Assembly (NCBI GenBank): GCA_964510225.1
Contig: CAZEAN010000036.1
Coordinates: forward strand, 1-50,077
Direction of reading: 5' to 3'
DNA: 50,077 nt
Source of the DNA: CAZEAN01 sp964510225
Lineage (GTDB): Bacteria; Planctomycetota; Planctomycetia; Isosphaerales; Isosphaeraceae
The notes under the pieces are model-generated. The model was not told the DNA's origin. It searched no databases and saw nothing but the letters and a program-made list of their open reading frames with translations. Both the position numbers and the translations under genes were made by a program. Numbering within the stretch: the first letter of the stretch is position 1; every line of letters begins with the position of its first letter. Of the stretch, positions 18,535 to 26,988 are shown in pieces.

Positions 18535-18981
18535 ATGCGGGTCTTCACTCTTCTGGCAGTATTGCTCCTCGGAAACGGCTCAAATGACCTACCGAAGCCC
18601 GAAACAGTAACCGTTCGAGGAGAAGTCGTTCTATTGATCGATCTCCTTGAAGGATACGGAATCACCACACCACAAGATCCGATAGCCCAACAAGTTGTAC
18701 TCCGTCAAGACGATGAGTCGATCATTCCTCTACTCTACGGCGTCGGAAGTCGGGCCTTGTTTGAGGATGACCGTTTGCGGAATCGGAGCACGGAGATCGT
18801 GGCTCGACGGTACAAAGGATTACCTTATCTTCAGGTGCTCTCATTTAAAGTGACCGACGAGCGTGGAGAGTTTCGGACTCCTGAATATTACTGCGACATC
18901 TGCACAATCGCGACCCGCTACGATCAAGCTTGCCCTTGTTGCCAGGGGGCGATGGTTCTCCGACATCGACCTACTGACTGA
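18535..18981 (+). CDS. Exported small protein with C-terminal Cys cluster
   Basis: 148 residues from the ATG at 18535. Residues about 1-20 form a signal peptide (VFTLLAVLLLGNGSN). The central part has VTVRGEVVLLIDLLEGYG and IIPLLYGVGSRALFEDDRL, followed by a beta strand YLQVLSFKVTDERG. The last 30 residues carry YYCDICTIAT and ACPCCQGAMV, two Cys pairs spaced like a metal- or Fe-S-binding knuckle. The presence of paired Cys in an exported protein suggests a metal site. No named family is recognised. It lies 83 bases upstream of the glycosyltransferase and may share its transcript. Confidence 0.65.
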   Translation: MRVFTLLAVLLLGNGSNDLPKPETVTVRGEVVLLIDLLEGYGITTPQDPIAQQVVLRQDDESIIPLLYGVGSRALFEDDRLRNRSTEIVARRYKGLPYLQVLSFKVTDERGEFRTPEYYCDICTIATRYDQACPCCQGAMVLRHRPTD

Positions 18982-19064
18982 TGGATCCCCGAGGCACGGC
19001 CCCGTTCAAACCACCGAGCCTCCCCGAATCTCCGATGGCATAGGAATCGCCAAGGATCGATCTC

Positions 19065-20270
19065 ATGACTGGCGGAAGCATTCTCTTGATTGCAGCGGCG
19101 TTCGCATTTCTGACGACGCTCGCTTCGTCGATCAGCTTGGTCTGGATGACCCGAAAAGGTCGAGGCCGGTCGCGATCAAAATATAATTGGTATACCCCCC
19201 CGATCACTATTTACAAGCCGCTAAAAGGACTCGACGAAAGTCTTGAGGCAAATCTGAGGACTTTTTTTGAGCTTGATTATCCCCAGTATCAACTCATTTT
19301 CTGTGTCGCCGACGAGGATGATCCTGCAATCCCTGTCGTTCAACACCTGCTCGCCGCCTACCCCGACCAAGATGCAGAACTTATTATTGGCTGCCCCGTG
19401 TTTGGATTGAACCCGAAGGTAGAGAGCCTCGCCGCGATGGAGCGGTTCCGCAAGTACAGTGTGATTTTGATCAGTGATTCCAACGTCCGGGTTCGCCCAA
19501 GTTACCTCCGCGAATCGGTCTCTTACCTTGCGGAGCCCGGAGTTGGACTCGTGACGAATGTCTTCACGGGGGTCGGTGAACAATCGTTTGGAGCAGCCCT
19601 GGAAAACCTCCAGCTCAACGGATTTGTAGCGGGGAACGTCGCGTGGGGAAACAGTCTCGGCCTAACTTGTGTTGTTGGTAAGTCAATGCTGATGACGGTT
19701 CAGGCCCTCGAAGCGATCGGGGGATTCGCTTCCGTCCGCAACCTCTTGGCAGAGGATCAAGCGATTGGGCTCAAGGTCCGGAAGGCTGGCTACGGGATTC
19801 GTCTCAGCCATCATGTGATCGAAAATGTGAACAGCAACCGTGACCTCCGTTGGTTCTTGAATCGCCATTCGCGCTGGTTCAAAATCCGATGGAGAATGTC
19901 GGGGGCTCTTTTCCTCCTTGAGCCGCTCGCAAATCTGACCACCCTGGGGCTCGTCTGGGCATTTTCGGATGATACCGGGATTGCCTGGGGTGGACTCCTC
20001 GGGCTGATCGGGATGGGAATCATCCGCGATGCAACCCATTCCAAGCTCCTCCGAGGTTCATTCCCTAGATGGCGGACGATTATCCTGAGCCCCGTGAAGG
20101 ACCTCTTTTTGCTCCCTCTTTGGTTCGACGCTCTGGTCAATCGTCGCGTGAACTGGCGCGGTCACCCGTTTTATGTCGGTCGGTTTACGAGACTTAGGGC
20201 TGATCGGGTCTCTGGGGATGTCCGACGTCGCGTCCGCAAGATCCGACGCCTTCGATCACGACCTCAGTAA
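19065..20270 (+). CDS. hpnI: HpnI-type hopanoid/ceramide glycosyltransferase (GT21)
   Basis: 401 residues with an N-terminal membrane helix (about 4-27) and further C-terminal hydrophobic segments (about 275-320 and 340-360). The GT21 pattern is clear: ITIYKPLKGLDESLEANLRT, FCVADEDDPAI (first Asp motif), ILISDSNVRV (second), LLAEDQAIGL (third) and a late RHSRWFKIRW in the place of the Q/RxxRW motif. HpnI transfers N-acetylglucosamine to bacteriohopanetetrol in the known pathway; related enzymes glucosylate ceramide. Hopanoid genes 10 kb away favour HpnI, but the neighbours HpnJ and HpnK are not here. AAGGA lies about nine bases upstream of the ATG. Confidence 0.8.
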   Translation: MTGGSILLIAAAFAFLTTLASSISLVWMTRKGRGRSRSKYNWYTPPITIYKPLKGLDESLEANLRTFFELDYPQYQLIFCVADEDDPAIPVVQHLLAAYPDQDAELIIGCPVFGLNPKVESLAAMERFRKYSVILISDSNVRVRPSYLRESVSYLAEPGVGLVTNVFTGVGEQSFGAALENLQLNGFVAGNVAWGNSLGLTCVVGKSMLMTVQALEAIGGFASVRNLLAEDQAIGLKVRKAGYGIRLSHHVIENVNSNRDLRWFLNRHSRWFKIRWRMSGALFLLEPLANLTTLGLVWAFSDDTGIAWGGLLGLIGMGIIRDATHSKLLRGSFPRWRTIILSPVKDLFLLPLWFDALVNRRVNWRGHPFYVGRFTRLRADRVSGDVRRRVRKIRRLRSRPQ

Positions 20271-20329
20271 ACCAAGCACAATTGTTTCGAGAATGTTCTC
20301 TCTACCCTCCTGATACGGAGCTTCAACTA

Positions 20330-20521
20330 ATGAGCGGCCCTATCGTCCGCAAGTACGGATTTCCCAACTTCGAGAAGATCTTCGGCCCCAAGCCGATCCT
20401 TCATGGTGCTGACCCTTCGACGTCCGACCCCGATCAGAATCAGAAGCGCGACGAAGAGCCGGTCGAAAAGACGAGAGGCTCTTCAGAAGATTCTACAATT
20501 GAGCCCAATCAGTCGAAGTGA
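20330..20521 (+). CDS. Small conserved-looking protein of 63 residues
   Basis: I chose the ATG at 20330, which has GGAG about nine bases upstream; an in-frame earlier ATG at 20282 starts with unlikely sequence. The N-terminal half (GPIVRKYGFPNFEKIFG) is compact and looks like a short motif that could bind a partner; I believe similar small proteins exist in other planctomycetes, but this is from memory and unchecked. The C-terminal half is highly charged and probably disordered. No membrane segment or signal. It follows the glycosyltransferase by 59 bases and converges on the next gene. Confidence 0.55.
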   Translation: MSGPIVRKYGFPNFEKIFGPKPILHGADPSTSDPDQNQKRDEEPVEKTRGSSEDSTIEPNQSK

Positions 20522-20535
20522 TCGGATCATTCGCA

Positions 20536-22149
20536 TCAACCAAGATAACCGAGATCGATCAAACGCTGTTCAACAAGTTTCTCGTCTTCGGAGTTGAAGT
20601 CGAAGCTCTTGAATTGCGGCCGGGGTACTTGATCTGAGCCACTATCGAGACGCGTTGCTTTGAGTTTCAAGCAATCGAATGGGCGTCCTTGCATCGCTGA
20701 GGGAATCGGGAGCCCAAGGAGTCCGAGCACTGACGGCGCGACGTCTCGAAGACGTGCATCGATCGTTTGGTCTGAATCGATCCCCGGCGCAGCGAGCGAG
20801 ACAATCCCCTCAGGGCGATGAGTTCCTGGTAGCGTCGGATCGTCAGCTAGAACGCTCTTGTCATTGCCAAGCTTTGTCTTGACCCAGTAACGTCGGTCGG
20901 GGATCGCAATGATGTCGGGATCGCCGAGAATCGATGGATCCTGACCAGTCTCTTCGACCGAAGAGACGATCGTTGGGAAGAGGGGACTGTTGTCCTCAGG
21001 ATGTCGAGCCGCTTTGAGAGCTTGGATCACTTCCTCACGAATGGAGTCTACCCTGCTGAGATTCGTTGTTCGATCCCGGCTGATGTAGATCATCGCTCCG
21101 CAGTCTTGATGAGGCGCGAAGGCCAACGTCCGTTTCCAATCGAAGGGAAAACTCGCCTCGATTGAGGCATGGAACGAAGCACCTCGGGCGTTTGGATCGC
21201 GTCTTTTCGCAGCGCGGAGTCGGAGGCGATCAGCGACTTGGATGGCCCGACGCTTGAGTCTCCCCAAGGTCCCTGGTAATTGGATCAAGCCCGCGTCGAG
21301 CAGGATCCGGTTCACGTTGATCCGGCCTCGGCAAGGACCGAAGCCGTGATCACTGATCGCTAGAATCGCGGCATTGCGGCGGTCCGCCAACTCGACGAGC
21401 ATCCCGATCGCACGGTCAAGCCCCCGGAGGACTTCTGCTGCTGCCTCATTCCAAGGAGGGTCATCGATTCCAGTTTCATCGACGTTCAGGTAACGCCAGG
21501 CCCGGTGTTGAAACGGATCCAAGTTCTGGAACTGAACCATCAACGCCGACCAGTCGGGCATGAATCGATCGGCTAAGAGGCCCCCTTGAGCACGACCGAT
21601 AAAGGCCTCGGTCGTCGCTGCCGCATTAGCTTTGAGTTGGTCAAGGGTCGATGGAACGGACTTCCATTGGTACTGGAGAGAGTAGCGGGGAACCTCGTGG
21701 CGGAGGGCGTTGACAAAATCCGAAGGAGCTCCCGCAACAGCAGCGTCGTAGTGGGGTGCGTCCATCCCCGAGACAACAATCCCTCGGACCTGAGGCGCTG
21801 GATAGGTTCCGGGGAGGTTCAGACTGATGATTGAACGTCCTGCTTGATCGAGGAGTTCCCAGAGTGTCGGAACTCGGTAGCGGCCCGCGTGATTGACCCG
21901 CATCAAGGCCGCGTTGGAATCGTAATAACGGTGATCGAAGATCCCGTGGCGACTCGGATCGCAACCCGTCTGCATCGTCGCCCAAGCTGCTGCCGTCATT
22001 GGGGGGATCGTGGAGCGGAGGACGCCCGGAGCCGATCGCTTGAGCAAGGCGTCAAGGTTCGGCATCACGCCTCGACTGCGGAAGGGATCGAGGACGTCCC
22101 AGGTTGCCCCGTCGAGCCCCAACATCAAGATGCGTTCGGTCATACTCAT
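20536..22149 (-). CDS. Alkaline phosphatase superfamily phosphohydrolase/phosphomutase
   Basis: 537 residues. The type I phosphodiesterase/nucleotide pyrophosphatase pattern is seen: the first metal Asp in RILMLGLDGATWDVL, the nucleophile Thr in IPPMTAAAWATMQTG, the second metal set in AISDHGFGPCRGRINVN and the late GTHRPEGIVSLAAPG. The closing RDVAPSVLGLLGLPIP is typical. GAGGA precedes the ATG by about five bases. No signal peptide, so it is probably cytoplasmic. The family hydrolyses phosphate monoesters or diesters or transfers phosphate groups; the substrate is unknown. It follows the methyltransferase on the same strand. Confidence 0.88.
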   Translation of the reverse strand: MSMTERILMLGLDGATWDVLDPFRSRGVMPNLDALLKRSAPGVLRSTIPPMTAAAWATMQTGCDPSRHGIFDHRYYDSNAALMRVNHAGRYRVPTLWELLDQAGRSIISLNLPGTYPAPQVRGIVVSGMDAPHYDAAVAGAPSDFVNALRHEVPRYSLQYQWKSVPSTLDQLKANAAATTEAFIGRAQGGLLADRFMPDWSALMVQFQNLDPFQHRAWRYLNVDETGIDDPPWNEAAAEVLRGLDRAIGMLVELADRRNAAILAISDHGFGPCRGRINVNRILLDAGLIQLPGTLGRLKRRAIQVADRLRLRAAKRRDPNARGASFHASIEASFPFDWKRTLAFAPHQDCGAMIYISRDRTTNLSRVDSIREEVIQALKAARHPEDNSPLFPTIVSSVEETGQDPSILGDPDIIAIPDRRYWVKTKLGNDKSVLADDPTLPGTHRPEGIVSLAAPGIDSDQTIDARLRDVAPSVLGLLGLPIPSAMQGRPFDCLKLKATRLDSGSDQVPRPQFKSFDFNSEDEKLVEQRLIDLGYLG

Positions 22150-22206
22150 CAGCGTCCTCAGCGTCGGGACCTTTGCGAACCTACAGAGGTGTGAGACGGC
22201 AGCCTA

Positions 22207-22917
22207 CTAACCAACCTTGGAGAGAACAGGAGCGTCGGCGTGATCGATCTGAAATGAAGCCGCGAATTCATCTCGGATCTGGGCACGTTCCGCCTTGGAT
22301 CGAAAGAGCATGCCAAACTGTCGTTTCAGCTTGGTCCCAATCGGCATCGAGGCTCCAGCTGCATTACACCACTCGTGGTATCCTTCGATCAGACGTCGCG
22401 CCTTCGCTTCGGCCTCGATCGGCACCGGCTCCTTCACGCCTAATCCCATCACCGTATGCGGGGTTTTGGGCGCACCTTGCTGCCCGACAACCCGAAGTCC
22501 ATACCCCTTCAGCATCTGTCGAAGGCAAGAGGGAGTCATCCGCCAATAGTCATCGGGATAGCCATGAATTTTGAAATAGAAGGGAGCAGTGATAATGAAA
22601 ATGCCACCGGGTTTAAGAACGCGCTGGACTTCTTCAAATGCTCGCTTTATCTCAAAAACATGCTCGAAAGTTTCAAGGCAGATAATCGTTCCTGCAGAGC
22701 ATGTCGGCATCCCAATCGCTGTGACATCCTCAACGCGGTCGACGCCCGGCCCGGGCCTCATATCGCAGCCAAGGTATTCACGATCGGCAAAGAGGCTTCG
22801 AAGGTCGGCAAACCCCTCCTGCCCTTCGACCTGATAGGCGCCAAACTCAACGACAGGACCCGGAGGTTCGAAGATCTCCGCTATTAATTGACAAAACGCC
22901 TTGTTGTGGTTGCGCAT
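22207..22917 (-). CDS. Class I SAM-dependent methyltransferase
   Basis: 236 residues from the ATG at 22917, which has AGGAGGAG about ten bases upstream; an earlier ATG at 22950 would put that site inside the gene. Motif I is VVEFGAYQVEG, the acidic strand-2 end is YLGCDMRPGPGVD, motif IV-like is IICLETFEHVFE, and VLKPGGIFIITAPF is the classic motif following. A wide HGYPDDYWRMTP loop resembles methyltransferases acting on sugars or small molecules in surface polysaccharide loci. The substrate is unknown. The gene lies between the large lipoprotein and the AlkP-superfamily gene, all on the minus strand. Confidence 0.85.
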   Translation of the reverse strand: MRNHNKAFCQLIAEIFEPPGPVVEFGAYQVEGQEGFADLRSLFADREYLGCDMRPGPGVDRVEDVTAIGMPTCSAGTIICLETFEHVFEIKRAFEEVQRVLKPGGIFIITAPFYFKIHGYPDDYWRMTPSCLRQMLKGYGLRVVGQQGAPKTPHTVMGLGVKEPVPIEAEAKARRLIEGYHEWCNAAGASMPIGTKLKRQFGMLFRSKAERAQIRDEFAASFQIDHADAPVLSKVG

Positions 22918-23065
22918 CGGTGGAATGCTCCTCCTTTGAGCAGTCATCACGGTCCGACAATTGCGGTGGATCCGTCCTTGCTGCCGCCAATTCAGAGGGG
23001 AGCTTATGGCCCGCGCCTGAATCGGTCAACCGCAACTACCCTGGTGCTCAGCAAGCGGCGCAACC

Positions 23066-24808
23066 TCAGAGCGGACGATCCGCCGGGTCCGAATCTGTCG
23101 GAGCGGTTACTGCAAAGGGTGGCTCATCGAAGACAATCGAGGCCGCCCGGAGTTGATCGCCGATGTGTTGAGAGGTCGGGTTGGGAAGTCCGTAGTATTG
23201 GAGCGCACGCTCTGGCTGCCCCGCCTCATCGTAGAGCAACCCGAGATTACTCTGTGCCCCCCAGCGCATCAGGCTTGGGATAGAGCCGATGATCGGTTCC
23301 TCTGGTGAAATCCGGAGTGCTTGTTCGAAGAGATCTCTTGCCGCCTTCGGTTCGTCACTATCGAGCTGGGAGAGTCCGAGATAATAGGTAAGCATCACAT
23401 TGAGCGGATCACCAAATTCAGGTGGAACAGGAACGAGTTCTCCGTTGACGTTCAGGTAATCACGGAAGCGGTTGTTGGTGTATATCCGCTTGGCCTCGCC
23501 AAGATCTCCACGGAGCTGAAGGAGCCGACCGGCGAGTACTGGGAAACGTGGTTGGAAGTAGAAATTGAGGACTTGCGTTGAGGCATTGAACGAGGAGTCA
23601 TTAAAGAGTAAATATTCGACGCGAAGCGGGAGTGGCCAGAGATCGATTGCGCTGAATCGATCACCCAAGGCTTCTTCCCAGAGTTCTCGGAGCCGGAGAG
23701 GATCGCGGTACAGTGTCATCCGGAAGTCGCCGATCAGATCCTCTTCGAGTACTTGCATCTTGCGTGCGAAGTACCCTCGGCCTGACTCGATGAAGACGGT
23801 GATCTCATTCAGGTCTGCCGCGGTTGTTTCCATTCCGCTTCCGGGAACAGAGATCCGGTCAAGGATCTCAGGGATTGTAGCGGCCTCCTGAAAGGTCGCT
23901 GGCATCGTCCCCTCAACGTTAAGGATGGGAGTCGCGGTCCGGAGATCGAAGAGGTAGGCAGTTCCATCAATCAACGCCGCTGTGAGCCAAGCATACGGTT
24001 CAAGACGACCTTCAACGGGGTAAGCCAACATTCCGACATCGACCCCGATCTGCCGACAAAGCGATGCAAAAACCCAAGACCGTTCTGCCCAGAGAAGGTC
24101 GCCGGGAATCTCCGTTGCCAGACCACGGACGAGGATATCGTAGGGACGGCTCTGCACATGCTTAATCCGGTCCGAAAAACCCGGTGACCCCGGTGGAATT
24201 GCCGGGACCGCGGTGCCTTCGGGGATCAACTGGACGTGGTTCACCGTCCAATCGAAAAGCCGTCTTGTCTGATCGAGCTTTGATCCACCTCGTGCCACCC
24301 TGGAGGCAACATTGTGATAGAGCAAGCAGTCTTCAATGTGTCGTGCACTGTTGATGTCAAACCGCTTCCCTTCCATGTTTGTCATGTAGAAGAAGGACCG
24401 GTTAAACATTGACGGTCGATTCTGCTCAGCGGCCGCTACCTTCTCTTCCGCTTCGATCCGATCTCCGAGGGCAAAGAAGAGTGGCTTGATGAAGTCCCGT
24501 TCTTCTTGAGTCAGCAAGAAGTTGTCCGGATCACTCTGCCGGAAATACTGATTGAGACTACTCGCCGCAATCGCGACGTTCGGCCCACCCGGAGTCAGCG
24601 GAGCTTCTTGAAGAAGCGTAATCACTTGTCCGAGCAAGGAGTCTCGGACCGAATTATCCCTAAGTGGCCTTGATGCAATCGGCGATTTCGGTTTCGTCGA
24701 TCCACTGGATGGTGGCTTTCGCTCCGAGTCTTTGCCACAACCGCCAATCAGAATGAGTGCGACCATCGGTAAAATCAACAAGTATCGGCTTAGATATCGC
24801 AGTCGCAC
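23066..24808 (-). CDS. Large lipoprotein with degenerate transglutaminase-like region and TPR-like C-terminus
   Basis: 580 residues; start GTG at 24808 with GGAG about nine bases upstream. The lipobox is ILIGGC with Cys24. Residues about 190-300 have a transglutaminase-like layout: TRRLFDWTVNHVQLIPE, then LWAERSWVFASLCRQIGVDVGMLAY, then PYAWLTAALIDGTAYLFDL. The usual Cys before the core helix is not present (SWVF in its place) and the His-bearing strand reads YAWLTA, so the site is probably inactive. The C-terminal third shows TPR-like helices (AARDLFEQALRISPEEP, SNLGLLYDEAGQPERAL). A structural or scaffolding envelope role is inferred. It overlaps no neighbour and precedes the methyltransferase. 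Confidence 0.75.
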   Translation of the reverse strand: MRLRYLSRYLLILPMVALILIGGCGKDSERKPPSSGSTKPKSPIASRPLRDNSVRDSLLGQVITLLQEAPLTPGGPNVAIAASSLNQYFRQSDPDNFLLTQEERDFIKPLFFALGDRIEAEEKVAAAEQNRPSMFNRSFFYMTNMEGKRFDINSARHIEDCLLYHNVASRVARGGSKLDQTRRLFDWTVNHVQLIPEGTAVPAIPPGSPGFSDRIKHVQSRPYDILVRGLATEIPGDLLWAERSWVFASLCRQIGVDVGMLAYPVEGRLEPYAWLTAALIDGTAYLFDLRTATPILNVEGTMPATFQEAATIPEILDRISVPGSGMETTAADLNEITVFIESGRGYFARKMQVLEEDLIGDFRMTLYRDPLRLRELWEEALGDRFSAIDLWPLPLRVEYLLFNDSSFNASTQVLNFYFQPRFPVLAGRLLQLRGDLGEAKRIYTNNRFRDYLNVNGELVPVPPEFGDPLNVMLTYYLGLSQLDSDEPKAARDLFEQALRISPEEPIIGSIPSLMRWGAQSNLGLLYDEAGQPERALQYYGLPNPTSQHIGDQLRAASIVFDEPPFAVTAPTDSDPADRPL

Positions 24809-24974
24809 GGGGTCGCTCTCCGGAGAGATCGTCGAAGATGGTTTTTCGGAGCCCGAACACTCATCAGTTCGTCAGGCCACCGACGTCTTTATGTCGTGAG
24901 GGATCGGTACAAGAGACTGATCGCCGGACGTATCAAATTACTTACGAGAGCTGGGGATTGAGGGTTCGAGGAGA

Positions 24975-25829
24975 TCAGATCACGGCAACGCTCGCAGAAT
25001 CAGCGATCGCGTCTCTGACTCTTTTACAGCATCTTAGGAGTGATTCCAGTTGATCGAGCTGAAGTGAATTCGGTCCGTCCGACAGTGCCTCATCTGGTCG
25101 TGGGTGCACCTCGAGGAAAATGGCATCCGCCCCCGCTGCAACCGCTGCTCGTGCCAGAATCGGAATCATTGGCCGTTCACCACTCGAAGCTCCCTGGCCA
25201 GCTGAGGGTAATTGGACAGAGTGGGTCGCATCAAAAACGACCGGCGTTCCGTTCTGCTGCATGATCGGGAGCGCTCGGAAATCGTTCACCAAGCGACCAT
25301 AGCCAAAGGTCGTTCCACGTTCAGTGAGCAGAATACCCGTAGCCCCCACTCCGAGAAGCTTCGATACCACGTGACTCATATCCCAGGGCGCCATAAATTG
25401 CCCTTTCTTGACATTGACTGGCCGTCCCGTCGCTCCGGCTGCTTCCAGGAGATCGGTCTGTCGTGCTAGGAACGCAGGGATCTGGAGCAGATCCACAACT
25501 GAGGCAATGACGGCTGCTTGGGCAGATTCGTGGAGGTCAGTGGTAACAGGAAGCCCCGTACGCTCCCGGACGCGCTCCAAGACCTGAAGCCCCTCGTCAA
25601 TCCCCGGCCCTCGATAGCTTGACTTTGAGGTCCGGTTGGCCTTGTCGAACGATGCCTTGAAGACAAGGGGAATCGAGAGTGCATCGGCAATCGTCGCCAA
25701 TCGATCAGCGATCTCGAAGGTCAGGTCGCCGGGCTCGATGACGCAGGGACCTGCAATCAGACCCAATCCTTGACCTTTCCCAATCTGCACGGGTCCAACT
25801 GCGAGAGGGTTCTTGGGATGCTCGGCCAT
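24975..25829 (-). CDS. kdsA: 3-deoxy-8-phosphooctulonate (Kdo-8-phosphate) synthase
   Basis: 284 residues from the ATG at 25829 with AAAGGA about nine bases upstream; the longer frame to 25871 is less likely. Signature segments are LVFKASFDKANRTS, GPGIDEGLQVL, DLLQIPAFLARQTDL, VNVKKGQFMAPWDM, DATHSVQLPSAGQGASSG and FLEVHPRPDEALSDGPNS. The enzyme joins arabinose 5-phosphate and phosphoenolpyruvate to make Kdo-8-phosphate for lipopolysaccharide. Cys29 in IAGPCVIEPGD occupies the metal-ligand position of metal-dependent (Aquifex-type) KdsA, where the E. coli-type enzyme has Asn. This implies an outer membrane with Kdo, in line with the WecA- and O-antigen-ligase-like genes at 43-46.5 kb. Confidence 0.95.
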   Translation of the reverse strand: MAEHPKNPLAVGPVQIGKGQGLGLIAGPCVIEPGDLTFEIADRLATIADALSIPLVFKASFDKANRTSKSSYRGPGIDEGLQVLERVRERTGLPVTTDLHESAQAAVIASVVDLLQIPAFLARQTDLLEAAGATGRPVNVKKGQFMAPWDMSHVVSKLLGVGATGILLTERGTTFGYGRLVNDFRALPIMQQNGTPVVFDATHSVQLPSAGQGASSGERPMIPILARAAVAAGADAIFLEVHPRPDEALSDGPNSLQLDQLESLLRCCKRVRDAIADSASVAVI

Positions 25830-25892
25830 TGATCCGAATCCTTTCGAGCGTTGTGTGTCCTTTTTCGACAACGACGAGTCTCTTCGGGTCAG

Positions 25893-25921
25893 ATCATAAC
25901 GGCGAACTGATCGATTGCGAA
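25893..25921 (-). promoter_or_regulatory. Putative promoter of kdsA
   Basis: On the minus strand TTCGCA (25916-25921) and TATGAT (25893-25898) are 17 bases apart, with four and five of six matches to the sigma70 consensus. The start of transcription would be about 60 bases before the kdsA ATG. Pattern-only inference. Confidence 0.3.
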
Positions 25922-26029
25922 CCGCGGGGTACTTGGCCAGACCCGAGGACTCCGGTTAGCCTACGTCTTGGTTGAGTCTCCGTTCTTGATTCCATCTCCA
26001 ACCTGTATTGAACCTGAAGGAATACCGGG

Positions 26030-26890
26030 ATGCGACTGCTCCATGTCGAGACCGACCGAGGGCTTCGGCTTTGCGCTGATCTGAATGGTCGATTCGTTGA
26101 CCTCCTGCAAGCCGATCCCGGCCTCCCCAATACGATCAAAGCACTCGTTGCGCAGGGACCGGAGGGAATCGAGCGCGCTCGACAGGCCGCTGGATCGGCG
26201 TCCGTCTCCTATGAGTCCGGCTCGATCCGAGTCCTGCCGCCGATCCCCGATCCCCAGAAGATTATCTGCCTTGGGCTCAACTACCGTGACCACGCCTTGG
26301 AAACAGGCGCTGATATTCCCGAAGAGCCGATCCTCTTTAGCAAGTATCCCTCGGCGATTGTCGGCCCCGAAGATCCGATCATTCTCCCGAAGGTGAGCAG
26401 CGAAGTCGATTACGAGGCTGAACTGGTGGTCGTGGTTGGAGTCGGTGGCAAAGAGATTAAGGCCGAACATGCCATGAATCATGTAGCGGGCTTCACAGTC
26501 GGGCACGATGTCTCAGCCCGGGACTGGCAGCTCCGGAAGCCAGGGAAGCAGTGGATGGCCGGCAAAACCTTTGACACCTTTGCACCTATTGGCCCGGTCT
26601 TAGTGACCACCGACGAAGTCAACGACCCTCATAATCTCGGGATCCGTCTCCGTCTCAACGGTCAGACGATGCAGGATTCAAACACCGCCCAGTTGATCTT
26701 TAAGATTCCGGAGACGATCGCTTATCTCTCCAAGATTTTTCGGCTCGAACCCGGTGACCTCATCTTCACGGGGACTCCTCCAGGAGTCGGGATGGCCCTT
26801 AAGCCTCCGGTCTGGCTCAAAGCTGGGGATCTCGTCGAGGTGGAAATCGACGGCCTTGGAATACTCCGGAACCCCGTCCACGGATCGTGA
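26030..26890 (+). CDS. Fumarylacetoacetate hydrolase family protein
   Basis: 286 residues; GAAGGA lies about eight bases upstream of the ATG. The FAH fold is clear: IICLGLNYRDHALETG, ILFSKYPSAIVGPEDPI, DYEAELVVVVGVGG with metal-site Glu residues, TVGHDVSARDWQ, KTFDTFAPIGP and the final LIFTGTPPGVGM. The N-terminal 65 residues match the usual short lead domain. Members hydrolyse or isomerise small acyl-pyruvate-type or ureidoglycolate-like molecules; which reaction occurs here is not readable. Cytoplasmic, metal-dependent. It is divergent from kdsA and heads a short plus-strand run. Confidence 0.92.
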   Translation: MRLLHVETDRGLRLCADLNGRFVDLLQADPGLPNTIKALVAQGPEGIERARQAAGSASVSYESGSIRVLPPIPDPQKIICLGLNYRDHALETGADIPEEPILFSKYPSAIVGPEDPIILPKVSSEVDYEAELVVVVGVGGKEIKAEHAMNHVAGFTVGHDVSARDWQLRKPGKQWMAGKTFDTFAPIGPVLVTTDEVNDPHNLGIRLRLNGQTMQDSNTAQLIFKIPETIAYLSKIFRLEPGDLIFTGTPPGVGMALKPPVWLKAGDLVEVEIDGLGILRNPVHGS

Positions 26891-26988
26891 TGGATCCAGT
26901 CAACCCGTTTGTTTGTTAACGTTTCAACCCCGCGACCTCGATTCGGACGAACGATCGCTCTCCGAAGATCAGAAACAACCGGATTCCC

